A stretch of 49,429 nt of DNA, from contig CBDETG010000033.1 of the NCBI GenBank assembly GCA_965242745.1, positions 1 to 49,429 on the forward strand, written 5' to 3'. The DNA is from JABAAI01 sp965242745. GTDB taxonomy: Bacteria; Spirochaetota; Leptospiria; Leptospirales; Leptonemataceae. Position 1 is the stretch's first letter; each line of letters starts with the position of its first letter. A program made the position numbers and the translations under genes. Positions 9,375-18,383 of this stretch are shown in pieces. The notes beneath the pieces are model-generated. The model was given only the letters and a program-made list of their open reading frames with translations. It did no database searches and was not told where the DNA came from.

Positions 9375-9560
9375 GCGGGACGGCGTATGACGAAGCAGTG
9401 GCGCAGCTGGTCGGGATGCGCTTACGGAAGGCAGGGAGCGTGAGAGGCAGGGCTTAGCTGCGCTTTCTACCCGGCGCATACCGCCGTGCTTTATGCTTCA
9501 ACTTATGGTTAAAAATACGGGCAATATCGTCGATTTTAATTAAGAGCGGCATAAAAATGC

Positions 9561-9587
9561 TTGACGTATTCTAGCGCGCTGTATACG
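9561..9587 (+). promoter_or_regulatory. Putative sigma70 promoter for the small gene pair
   Basis: TTGACG at 9561-9566 and TATACG at 9582-9587 are spaced 15 bases apart, slightly short. The word TTGACGTATTCTAGC is nearly shared with the promoters of lipoprotein genes B and C (TTGACATTRTATTCTAGC). GGAGG at 9598-9602 then supports an ATG at 9611. Confidence 0.5.
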
Positions 9588-9610
9588 TCCTCTATATGGA
9601 GGCTTCTTCT

Positions 9611-9820
9611 ATGATAACTGACTTTACTAAATTAGGTGAAATACGATATAAAGATCAAAACCGTTACCAGATATACTGCAAAAAAGCTGTGAGAGACAGG
9701 CTTGCATCACTGAGAAAGAAGCATCCTGATTATATATTTGACATAGATGAAAGTGGGCAATTTATAGAGGCGCACGAAAAGCTGGGCGAAGAAGGCTTGG
9801 CTATGGCAGGAAGTGTCTAG
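9611..9820 (+). CDS. Small unrecognised protein, first of a two-gene unit
   Basis: It encodes 69 residues from ATG 9611, chosen over ATG 9596 because GGAGG at 9598-9602 sits eight bases ahead of it. The product is charged and soluble, with no signal peptide or membrane segment, and starts MITDFTKLGEIRY. I do not recognise a family. Size, its own promoter, and an eight-base overlap with the following gene suggest a translationally coupled pair. Toxin-antitoxin or small membrane-effector pairs look like this, but nothing in the sequence proves either. It lies directly behind the decayed methylase 3' end, so it may belong to the same accessory region. Confidence 0.6.
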   Translation: MITDFTKLGEIRYKDQNRYQIYCKKAVRDRLASLRKKHPDYIFDIDESGQFIEAHEKLGEEGLAMAGSV

Positions 9821-10250
9821 AAAAAAGATCAGAAAGCGGAAGCAACCATATCGCGAATATATGAGTATCTCACAAGCTCAGAAAGAGTCAGGTATCTCGC
9901 ATCAAGTTCCCATTCAGCCACAATTACATGGGCAACAAGTTCATGGGCCGGCCGAGATGGTTGCTGTTATGTCCGGCCATGTGCCTCCCGAAAATGTTGG
10001 ACAAGCTCTGGATATAGCCAAAGCTCGCGAAGAAAATAATGAAAAAGAAAGGCAAAGGCAATACGGAGCATATCGTTTGAGTAAAATATTGCGCTATGCT
10101 GTTATTTTTTTACTTATAGTCATCGTGACAGTCGTGCTGTTTTATCTTTACGAGAATGGTCACAATGAAATGGGCAATGCTTTGCTGACGCATATTATAG
10201 CGCTAACTGCGGGAGCTGCCAGTGGTTACGGTTTTGCCAAAAGGCAATAA
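9813..10250 (+). CDS. Small membrane protein, second of a two-gene unit
   Basis: The product has 145 residues from a GTG at 9813 that overlaps the upstream stop by eight bases; ATG 9861 is an alternative. A basic, hydrophilic N-terminal half (about residues 1-88, rich in Lys/Arg and Gln) precedes two predicted membrane segments, about 90-112 (AVIFLLIVIVTVVLFYL) and about 123-140 (LLTHIIALTAGAASGYGF). No enzymatic motif is visible. The short loop between the segments and the cytoplasmic-type N-terminus fit a small inner-membrane protein working with the preceding product. Function unknown. A G-rich repeat tract follows directly. Confidence 0.6.
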   Translation: MSRKKIRKRKQPYREYMSISQAQKESGISHQVPIQPQLHGQQVHGPAEMVAVMSGHVPPENVGQALDIAKAREENNEKERQRQYGAYRLSKILRYAVIFLLIVIVTVVLFYLYENGHNEMGNALLTHIIALTAGAASGYGFAKRQ

Positions 10251-10597
10251 ATGAACCTGCAAGCGTAGATGGGCGGGCAGCTTGCCCGCGCCGCTAACGA
10301 CGGGCTGATTGGCGCCGGCGCGCATGAGCCCCTGCGCCAATGTGACATAATGCTGGCGGCGGGGCTTCAAATGGCGTCGTAGTAATAAGGGGGCGTTTGT
10401 GGTGATAAGTAGCGTTGCTTTTGCTGACGGGGCGGGGGCTGGAGTATGTGGGGATTGGCGGCGGGCGCAGGATGCCTGCCCTTGCCTAATGCAAAGTCGG
10501 CATAGCAAAAGCTATTGGCAAGCAATTCTGTTATCAGGACGGGATTGCAGGGCAAGAAAGCCTTGCCTGAGAAAGCTCATATCTTTTCTATGGGCTG
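10251..10597 (+). repeat. Intergenic tract with a degenerate G-rich repeat
   Basis: Between the small membrane protein and trpS, 10280-10460 holds members of the same repeat family seen at 14.4-16.0 kb and 48.3-48.5 kb. Examples are the GTAGTAATAAGGGGGCGTTT word near 10379 and a CATGAGCCCCTGCGCCAATG word near 10323 also present at 14580 and 15599. The G-rich strand is plus, in line with the preceding gene. No gene is supported here. Confidence 0.6.
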
Positions 10598-11566
10598 ATG
10601 CGTGTTTTGTCAGGCATACAACCAAGCGGGCGCATGCATCTCGGCAATTATTTTGCCATGATGCAAAATATGCTTCGTTATCAAGAGGAACACGAGCTCT
10701 ACTGTTTTATTGCCAGCTACCATTCCTTGACCAGCGTGCATGAGCCTAAGCTGCTTCGGGAGCATGTCTTGGGGATGGCGGCGGAATGCCTTGCTGCAGG
10801 CATCAATCCTGAAAAAAGCATATTCTGGCTCCAGAGTGATGTGCCGCAGGTTACAGAATTGGCTTGGCTCTTGGCACAGCATATAAGTGTGCCGCAGTTG
10901 CAGCTGGCGCATTCTTACAAAGATAAGATCAGCCAAAAGATAGCTCCTAGCAGCGCTCTTTTCTTTTATCCTGTACTCATGGCTGCTGATATTCTGGCCT
11001 TTGGTTCAGAATGCGTGCCTGTAGGGCAGGATCAAAAGCAGCATTTGGAAATGTGCTGCCAAATGGCACGCCGTTTTCATGCGCAATATGGAGAAACCTT
11101 TTGTATTCCTAGAGCTGATATTCAAAAAAGCCTAAGTTTGGTGCCCGGCATAGATGGCCGTAAAATGAGCAAAAGTTACCAGAATGCAATTTACCCCTTT
11201 GCTCCAGAAAAAGAGATCAGAAAAGCCGTTATGTCTATCGTTACAGATTCCAAAAGCATAGCTGAGCCAAAAGACCCTGACAACTCCGTTTTATACAATA
11301 TTTTCCAGTTCTTCTTAGATGAAAATGGGAAGCGGGAGTTAGGCCTCCGTTTCAGTCAGCCTGGGGAATCTTATGGCAAAATCAAGGAAGAGCTCTATAC
11401 AAAGCTGCTCTCGTACTTCGCCAAGGAGCGCAGTAAGTACGAGGAGATCATACAAAGGCCGGACGATATACGAGATATCCTCAGCGCAGGAGCAAAAAAG
11501 GCAAGGCAAAGCGCTGAGGTATATCTGGAAAAGGCAAGGCGCAATGTCGGCCTCAGTACGTGCTAA
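10598..11566 (+). CDS. trpS: Tryptophanyl-tRNA synthetase
   Basis: A class I aminoacyl-tRNA synthetase of 322 residues that charges tRNA-Trp with tryptophan using ATP. The HIGH-type motif appears as HLGN at 14-17 within IQPSGRMHLGNY, and the KMSKS loop sits near residue 189 (GRKMSKS). TrpS-specific segments are clear: SYHSLT, the PVGQDQKQHLE stretch that positions ATP and tryptophan, and MAADIL. Length is normal for the compact bacterial form (320-340). It is a single gene on the plus strand, converging on the WYL/purM pair; no clear terminator separates them, only a weak AGCCGCT/AGCGGCT pairing near 11580-11625. Confidence 0.97.
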   Translation: MRVLSGIQPSGRMHLGNYFAMMQNMLRYQEEHELYCFIASYHSLTSVHEPKLLREHVLGMAAECLAAGINPEKSIFWLQSDVPQVTELAWLLAQHISVPQLQLAHSYKDKISQKIAPSSALFFYPVLMAADILAFGSECVPVGQDQKQHLEMCCQMARRFHAQYGETFCIPRADIQKSLSLVPGIDGRKMSKSYQNAIYPFAPEKEIRKAVMSIVTDSKSIAEPKDPDNSVLYNIFQFFLDENGKRELGLRFSQPGESYGKIKEELYTKLLSYFAKERSKYEEIIQRPDDIRDILSAGAKKARQSAEVYLEKARRNVGLSTC

Positions 11567-11645
11567 GCAAGGTAAAGGAAGCCGCTGCGCGCCCCGCCAT
11601 AGGCAAGAGCGGCTGTGCAAGTCGTGCGTATAGCTCCCCCGGCCC

Positions 11646-12668
11646 TTAGGCGTACAAGGAGATGGTCCTGCTGAGATATTTACGAAAGCCTTCCTGCATG
11701 TAGGGAGGACAAAGGCTTAGAGGAGCTTCTGGATAGCGCAGGAGCCACGCAAAAAGGGCCTCTATATTAGAGCTTTGAAAAGAAAAACAATTCGCCTCCT
11801 CATCCTCGCTATAGTCTCCTAAGAGCTCTAAGGCGCCGCTAAGAAAATCACGGAAGTTTTCTACATACTCATCTTTGATCTTTATCTCCAAATAACGAGC
11901 CTCATGTACCTGTAAAGTAAGCGGGTGAAGAGAATAATTGCGTATATGAAAATTAGGATCATGCTTGTAAAGAGCCCGGCCCAACTCTGCCATTTGTATT
12001 TGGTCTATATAGTAGCGGCGTTCTTCCTTCGCCTTATGACACCACGCAAGCAAACACCAGCGCCCTTCATAGGCAAGCAGAGCTCTCCCGGAGAGCAGGT
12101 ATTCCTTAGACTTGCCTTCCCTATTTACATAGCGTATTTGCAGACTTTTTCGCTTCTGAATACTTTCATAGACTAGGCTTAGGAATCCCTCTCTTCGGGG
12201 GTCTATATTTTGCATGAAATCCGGCCTTTGCTTTGCCTGCGCGGCCGGAACCTGCTCTAAATAGCTTGGCTCTTTGTAAAAGATTTTTCTTGCGGCGCTG
12301 TATAAAACTTCCCTTTCTCTCCCTTCGTGTGAGCTCCTGCCTAGAGCCTCTAAGAGCGCAAAAGCAAGGGAGCAGTAATCTTGTTTGCTGAGGCGCACCT
12401 CAGGTATTTTTTGCAATACGTTTGCATTTTGGTAGACATGTTCTTCTACCATAGCGCCGCCCCCCCATCGCTCATCATGGCTTTTGTATTGCAGCTCCAA
12501 TCCCAGAGCCTTGAGCTCTTCCTTATCCCTTTCAAACTTACGCCTTGCAGTTTCTGCTTCTCCTTGATAGGCCAAGGGCATCATTTTCTTGATGCTTGCA
12601 AAAGAGAGGCCCTCAGGCGCATTCAGAAAACTCAAATACAGGCAGCCGATACGTTCTAGTTTATCCAT
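11646..12668 (-). CDS. WYL-domain transcriptional regulator
   Basis: The protein has 340 residues. The first ~80 form a winged-helix region (MDKLERIGCLYLSFLNAPEGLSF..., then a RRKFERDKEELKALG helix typical of this family). A WYL domain follows from about 165 to 255 (LQIRYVNREGK, then WCLLAWCHKAKEERRYYIDQI), and a WCX-like C-terminal extension ends the chain. WYL proteins are DNA-binding regulators thought to sense nucleic acid or nucleotide ligands, and several control DNA-damage or defence genes. The start codon overlaps the end of purM by eight bases, so the two genes are probably cotranscribed and translationally coupled. Its target is unknown; purine supply or the nearby defence-like genes are possible. 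Confidence 0.85.
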   Translation of the reverse strand: MDKLERIGCLYLSFLNAPEGLSFASIKKMMPLAYQGEAETARRKFERDKEELKALGLELQYKSHDERWGGGAMVEEHVYQNANVLQKIPEVRLSKQDYCSLAFALLEALGRSSHEGREREVLYSAARKIFYKEPSYLEQVPAAQAKQRPDFMQNIDPRREGFLSLVYESIQKRKSLQIRYVNREGKSKEYLLSGRALLAYEGRWCLLAWCHKAKEERRYYIDQIQMAELGRALYKHDPNFHIRNYSLHPLTLQVHEARYLEIKIKDEYVENFRDFLSGALELLGDYSEDEEANCFSFQSSNIEALFAWLLRYPEAPLSLCPPYMQEGFRKYLSRTISLYA

Positions 12669-13755
12669 AGACTACAGCCTCTGCTCCTGGGACGCGTTTG
12701 CTGACTCTGCCGATTCTTTCGGGGCGTCCAGTTTCTTCTGGGTAGGCCTTTGCAAAATTACGACGAAGCGCTTCTAAGAGATATGCGCTTTCTTTTTCTG
12801 AGACAAAAAGCGCCATGCCTACTCCCATGTTAAAAATGCCCATCATCTCGCGCAAGGGAAGTTTTGCTCTCTTTGCTATCTGCCTAAAAAGAGCAGGCCT
12901 TTCCCAAGAATCCTTATATATCTGCACAGCTAAATTCTTCTCCAAAATGCGGGGAATGTTCTCAAAAAAAGCGCCGCCCGTAATATGGACTATACCTTTC
13001 ACAGGAAAGCCCTCATCCAAAAGCTCACGTAATACTGGTTCATAAATAAGGGTAGCTTTTTGCAGGATTTGCGTAAAAAGAAAATCGCGGTCCTCTTGTG
13101 AATCCGGCAAATGCAGAGAATCTTTGAGATACAATGTGCGTATTAAAGAAATGCCATTAGAATGGACGCCAGAAGATGGAAGAGAAAGCAGGCAGTCTCC
13201 GGGCGCTATATCCCTGCCGTCTATGAGTTTCTCTGCCTCTATGATGCCTACAGCAAAGCCTGCCAGATCATATTGCTGAGGAGCCATAATGTGCGGATGC
13301 TCTGCCGTCTCTCCTCCAGCTAAAGTGCAGCCGCCCTGCAGGCAGCCTTGCATAATAGACTTCATGATCTCATGCAGGCTATGCTCTTCTATCTGGCCGC
13401 AGGCTATATAATCAAGAAACTGCAGACTTTTTGCCCCAGAACATAATATATCGTTTATGCACATCGCAACCAAATCTATGCCTATACCTTTATAGTAAGA
13501 AAAAAGCTGTGCCAAATGCAATTTGCTCCCCACTCCGTCTGCAGCTGTGACCAAGAGAGCTTGTTTGTACTTGCTAAGAAAAGAGAGATCCATCAAGGCG
13601 GCAAAATTCATTCTACTAGGGAAAAGGGGTACATAGCTATTTGGCTTAGCGCTGGCAGCTTGCTTTTGCAGGCTCTCGATAAACGAAACAAAGGAATCGG
13701 CTTTTTTTGTATCTACGCCGGCATCTCGATAACTAGTCTGTTTGTTCTGTGACAT
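12661..13755 (-). CDS. purM: Phosphoribosylformylglycinamidine cyclo-ligase (AIR synthetase)
   Basis: This 364-residue cytoplasmic enzyme catalyses ATP-dependent closure of FGAM to aminoimidazole ribonucleotide in purine synthesis. Family hallmarks are the YRDAGVD start (9-15), the nucleotide-binding DGVGSK (73-78), the CINDILCSGA segment, GGETAEHP, and the GVHSNGISL signature. The C-terminal domain has GIVHITGGAF. Length is slightly above the usual ~345. No other purine gene adjoins it; its partner is the overlapping WYL regulator. Upstream sequence (13756-13860) shows no obvious strong ribosome site or promoter before the repeat region begins. Confidence 0.95.
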   Translation of the reverse strand: MSQNKQTSYRDAGVDTKKADSFVSFIESLQKQAASAKPNSYVPLFPSRMNFAALMDLSFLSKYKQALLVTAADGVGSKLHLAQLFSYYKGIGIDLVAMCINDILCSGAKSLQFLDYIACGQIEEHSLHEIMKSIMQGCLQGGCTLAGGETAEHPHIMAPQQYDLAGFAVGIIEAEKLIDGRDIAPGDCLLSLPSSGVHSNGISLIRTLYLKDSLHLPDSQEDRDFLFTQILQKATLIYEPVLRELLDEGFPVKGIVHITGGAFFENIPRILEKNLAVQIYKDSWERPALFRQIAKRAKLPLREMMGIFNMGVGMALFVSEKESAYLLEALRRNFAKAYPEETGRPERIGRVSKRVPGAEAVVYG

Positions 13756-13879
13756 ACAAAAGCTCTGGCGCCTTCACTATCACTGCGCTATTGCTTGAAG
13801 CATAGTAAAGAGGATTGGGGAATATACGTAAAAATGCAGCTGGGCGTCAAATGTATTTCCCCGTTTTTGCTAGTAAGGT

Positions 13880-14390
13880 CCGGCAAATCATAGGCATTGG
13901 TCTGGCGCAAACGACACGGCAAATGCATAGGCATTGGTCTGGCGCGGGCGAAAAAACTATCCATTGTGCCTTAGCGCCAGACTCTCGCACCTCCTGTGCT
14001 CGTGACGCAATGCCTATGCCTTGCACTGGATCGTTCTGGTATGTACAGCTCCAGCAAAAACCATATCTGTTTTGTCAGCCCTGCTTTAGCGCCAGACTCT
14101 CACGGCAAATCATAGGCATTGGTCTGGCGCAGCGACATCCTTGTCTTAGCGCCAGACTCTCGCACCTCCATGTGCTCGTGACGCAATGCCTATGATTTGC
14201 ACTGGATTGTTCTGATATGTACAGCAACAGGTGGGCATTAGGCTTGTGCTGTAGTCCTACGTTGCCGGGCTTGTTCTGGTATGTAACGGATGCTGAGGCC
14301 CTGCGCCCCGCGTTTAAGTGCATACATATAAGCTCGGGACGCAATGCCTATGATTTGCACTGGATTGTTCTGGTATGTACAGCAGCAGAG
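13880..14390. repeat. Inverted-repeat elements with GCAAATCATAGGCATTG arms
   Basis: The left arm GCAAATCATAGGCATTG plus GTCTGGCGC occurs near 13882, 13919 (variant) and 14105-14130. The right arm is the reverse complement: GCGCCAGAC (13975 region, 14089 region and 14149-14157), then CAATGCCTATGATTTGC near 14008 (variant), at 14184-14200 and near 14341. The unit at 14105-14200 can fold into a 17-bp stem and a 9-bp stem separated by a bulge. The right arm is followed by ACTGGATTGTTCTGGTATGT each time. No open frame or transposase is present, so these are non-autonomous or structural elements. Confidence 0.8.
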
Positions 14391-14394
14391 GATC

Positions 14395-16030
14395 TGTGCT
14401 AATGCGACATAACGCGGCGCCCAGACGCCGCTTATCCCTATCCCCGCCGCAGTTAGCAGAAACCCACGCCGCATATTACAACAAAGGCCCGCGTCAGCAC
14501 TACAAGGCCCCCGCTGCCAATCCTACAGCGTCCCCGGGATCCATCGGGCGCCCAAACGCCACATTATTACTACAGCGCACATGAGCCCCTGCGCCCAATG
14601 TGACATAATACGGCGCCCAGACTCCGCATATTACAACAAGGCCCAGAGCCATCACTACAACTTCCCTGAGTACAAACGCCGGAATACTTCCATCCCCGCA
14701 ATTCGTCAGCAGAGCATAACCGACAAGCGCCATGCCATTTATTACAACCGCCGCCGCATGTCAATCCTACGGCTGTAATTTGATTTGCACAAGGCCCCAG
14801 CGCGACATAACGCGGCCCCAGACGCCATGTTATTAGCGATACATGGCCGTTTCCCTCGTGCCAATCTGCAGATGTCTAACCGACATCCATCCGCCCAGAC
14901 GCACATTTTTATACAGCGCACATCCGGGCCGCCGTCATGTGAAATACGGCGCCCAGACTCCGCATATTACAACAAGGCCCTAGCCATCACTACAATGTTC
15001 CCTGAGCACAAACGCCGCCTACTTCCACCCCCGCCCGAGTCATCACCATGCAAGCGCTGCTTATTACTCCACGCCGCAGTCCAATCCTACGGCGTCCCCA
15101 GCTTCACGGGCGCACAAAGCCCCTTACTTCCATCCCCGCCGTCCAAGCGCGTCATAATCCTGCGCCGAGACGCAATTTATTACAATCTCCGCCGCAGTCA
15201 GCAAAAGCAATCTGAAAGGCTATATTATTACAACAACGCCCAGACGCCGCTTATTCCTATATTAGCAACCCCGCCGCATTACAACAATCCCCAGCACTCA
15301 AGGCCCCCGCTGCCAATCCTACAGCGTTCATCGGGCGCCCAAACGCCACATTATTACTACAGCGCACATGAGCCCCTGCGCCCTCGTGACATAATACGGC
15401 GCAGAGCTACAACAAGGCCCTAGACATAACTACGGCGGCCAGACGCCGCTTATTCCTATCCCCGCCGCAGTTAGCAGAAACCCACGCCGCATATTACAAC
15501 AAAGGCCCGCGTCAGCACTACAAGGCCCCCGCTGCCAATCCTACAGCGTCCCCGGGATCCATCGGGCGCCCAAACGCCACATTATTACTACAGCGCACAT
15601 GAGCCCCTGCGCCCAATGTGACATAATACGGCGCCCAGACTCCGCATATTACAACAAGGCCCTAGCCATCACTACAACTTCCCTGAGCACAAACGCCGCC
15701 TACTTCCACCCCCGCCCGCAGTCATCACCACAAACGCCGCTTATTAGCGCAACCCCGCCGCAGTCTCCAGAAGCACTTCACGGGCTGAGCACAAACGCCC
15801 CCATTTACTTCCATCCCCGCCCTCGTCAGCAGAGCTAACGCGACATAATCCTGCGCCGAGACGCCATTTATTACAACCCCCGCCCCAGTCAGCAAAAGCA
15901 AGGCCCCTGATCACAAGCTCAGACGCCGCTTACTTCCTATCCCCGCCGTAGTTAGCAGAAACCCACGCCGCATATTACAACAAAGGCCCGCGTCAGCACT
16001 ACAAGGCCCCCGACCACAAGCCCCCCGTGA
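14395..16030 (-). repeat. Degenerate GC-rich tandem/dispersed repeat tract downstream of lipoprotein locus A
   Basis: This 1.6-kb gene-free tract is built of roughly 30-base degenerate units, plus longer blocks. A ~230-bp block at about 14418-14645 recurs almost unchanged at about 15433-15660, with partial copies near 15297-15420 and 15925-16010. Read on the minus strand, units centre on GTAATAANNGGCGTYTG. Several minus-strand frames spell a recurring peptide like V-I-x-G-V-x-A-Q-D-Y-V-A-L, but all are broken by stops. It begins directly after the stop of lipoprotein A, G-rich on the coding strand. The same family follows lipoprotein B (48.3 kb) and the small membrane gene (10.3 kb). Confidence 0.75.
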
Positions 16031-16031
16031 A

Positions 16032-17102
16032 TCACTCACACACAGGCGCGCCTGCGGGCATGTTCTTGAGGCACGGATACTTGCCGGCGGCGGTAAAATC
16101 GCCCCAGACGCTGCCATCCCAGCCCAAGCCGGCGGGATTAGCGTCGTTGGCAGTGCTTTCATCCAGCGTGGCCTGAAGCCAGGCGCGGCGCTCGTCATCT
16201 GTATCATCTGCCGAGACGGCACGTATGCAAACATTGCTGTTGGGGCAGCCCCCGTTCGTGCCAGCTGCGGCCACATAATAATTCTTGCCCACGATATTAC
16301 CATTCTCCCCCACACTCCCCACCAGCCCGCCGACACGATTGCCCGAGACGCTGCCCGCCGCATAGCTGTTTGCAATAGTAATCGGGCCATCCGTTCCGCC
16401 CACGAGCCCGCCGACAAAACTATCACCCGAGACACTGCCCACAGCATAGCTCTTACTTATACTACCACTGCTGCTCACACTCCCCACCAGCCCGCCACAT
16501 ACTTGTACACATGATATGTTGCCCGTCGCATAGCTGTAGCTGATAGCGCTATTGTCCGCCTGCCCTACAAGCCCGCCGAGCCAAGTATCACCTGAGACGC
16601 TGCCCGTCGCATAGCTGTAGCTGATAGCGCTATTGCCCGTAGCACGCCCCACAAGACCGCCGATATAATCATCACCTGAGACGCTGCCCGTCGCATAGCT
16701 GTAGCTGATAGCGCTATTGTCCACACGCCCCACAAGCCCGCCGGCGTAGTCATTTGTGCCTGTGTCTATGTAGACAGCGTTTATGCCTACGTTCGTTATG
16801 GTCGCCCTGCTGCAATAGCCAAAGAGGCCTCCATAGTCCGCATTTGCCTTGTAATAGAGATTGCTGATCCTATGGCCATTGCCGTTAAAAATGCCCGTGA
16901 ATTTGGCGCTACTTGTTCCCACTGGAACCCAGGCGCTTTGGCCATCGCCGCAGTCGTTTGGATTGCTGCTATCGTTATCGTCTGGCGTCAAGTCATCGCC
17001 ATTGCTGCCGTCGTAGTTGGGGCAGCTGGCGTTTGCGTCAATGTCTGCCGTCAGCTCGTAGCCGCAGAGGTAGACGCTCACGAGCGTTGAGCCAGCAGGC
17101 AC
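16032..17102 (-). CDS. GLUG-repeat segment of lipoprotein A (open fragment)
   Basis: The longest intact piece of locus A has 356 residues. It starts with a GSTLVSVYLCGYELTADID segment that also occurs in locus B (SGIYLCGYELVADINF), then FTGIFNGNGHRISNLYY. At least five GLUG units of the form GGLVGxxxNSAISYSYATGSVSGD follow, three of them nearly identical at DNA level around 16590-16720. The end is KNMPAGAPVCE. GLUG repeats are found in secreted and surface beta-helix or adhesin-like proteins. No ribosome site or signal peptide precedes this frame, so it is the C-terminal domain cut off by a frameshift near 17.11 kb rather than a separate gene. Confidence 0.6.
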   Translation of the reverse strand: MPAGSTLVSVYLCGYELTADIDANASCPNYDGSNGDDLTPDDNDSSNPNDCGDGQSAWVPVGTSSAKFTGIFNGNGHRISNLYYKANADYGGLFGYCSRATITNVGINAVYIDTGTNDYAGGLVGRVDNSAISYSYATGSVSGDDYIGGLVGRATGNSAISYSYATGSVSGDTWLGGLVGQADNSAISYSYATGNISCVQVCGGLVGSVSSSGSISKSYAVGSVSGDSFVGGLVGGTDGPITIANSYAAGSVSGNRVGGLVGSVGENGNIVGKNYYVAAAGTNGGCPNSNVCIRAVSADDTDDERRAWLQATLDESTANDANPAGLGWDGSVWGDFTAAGKYPCLKNMPAGAPVCE

Positions 17103-18383
17103 GGAGCCGCTGGTCGGGGAGCCCTCTGCGCCTATGGTGTCGTCTTCCTCGCGTAGTCACAACATGATAGGCTACGGCGGTGGTGCAGTCGTCGGTGGCG
17201 TCTTTCGGGAGCCCCAGCAATCATCGGCGCCGTCGAGCTGCCCGTTTTGTAGCTGCGCCCAGCAAGATCGTACTTCATGTTTTGGAGCTCTTCATAGCTT
17301 GCGATCTCTATCAGCCCGTCGTTATCGTCGTCTACGTCTGTGGTGTCTGCTTCGCCGTCATTATCATCGTCGGCGTCTTCTGTCAAAGCGGTCGTGCAAT
17401 CTGGCAAGAGGCGGTCTGGATCATCATCGTCGTCGGTGTCTACGCTGGCGCATTTGTCGAGAGGGAAGGCGTCATTGCTATCGGCGACGCTGTCGCCGTC
17501 ATCATCCGTATCACAGGCATCGCCTTGGCTGTCGCCGTCCGTGTCGGTCTGATCGGCGTTGGCGTGGGCCGGGCAGTTGTCGTCTGCGTTGAATATCGCC
17601 GTCGCTGTCGCCATCCACGCCACAGGCGATTCTGGCAGCGTTGCGATCTGGCGTGTCGCCCGTGCATTGCTGGCAGACGCCGTCATGCTGGGCCACATGG
17701 CTGGGCATGTCTATACAAGCCATGTCCGTAATGCAGTCATCGCCTAAGATGCTGTTGGGATTCGTACTGACGCCGCCGTGGCAGACTGTCGCCGTGGTGC
17801 AGGCGGTCTTATCCACATCGCGCACGGGCTTATCGCCCCCGCATTCCATGCAGACTCCGTCTGTGGCGGCAACATGGCCGGCCAGCTCCATGCAGGCCGC
17901 ATCTGTAATGCACTCTGCGCCGTCCAGCAGGCTAAAGGCATTGTCGCTGAGGCTCTGGCAGTCTGCTCGCGCTCATGCAGGCAGTTTTTTCCATATTACG
18001 GATGGAATTTTCTCCTGTGCACTCTTGGCATTCGCCGTCGCTTGTGGCAACATGGCCGGCCATATTCTGGCAGGTTTCGTCCGTGACGCAGTCCGTGCCC
18101 AGCAGGCTGTAGGCGCCGGCGCTGTCAGTCTGGCACTCGTCTATACGGATGCAGGCAGTTTTTTCCACATTGCGCACGGGCACGTCTCCTGTGCAGGCCT
18201 CGCAGTCGCCTCTTTCGTTTATGAGCTGATTGCTGACATGGCAAGGCAGCCGCTTTCAGTGATGCAGGAGCGGCCGTCTGCGCTGAGTGAGCTTGCCTGT
18301 CGTTCGCGCGGCAGGCAGTCTCTTCTATACAAGCCGCAGGCGTGACGGTCGTATCTGGAATTTCGCCTTCGTCACAGCTCAGC

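Noticed and set aside
14785..15423. 212-codon plus-strand frame in the repeat tract
   Set aside because: It lies wholly in the degenerate repeats, with low-complexity Arg/Pro/Tyr composition and no ribosome site.
16872..18345. Several plus-strand frames opposite lipoprotein A
   Set aside because: They are shadows of the Cys- and Asp-rich minus-strand coding sequence, with biased Val/Ala/Arg composition and no family.
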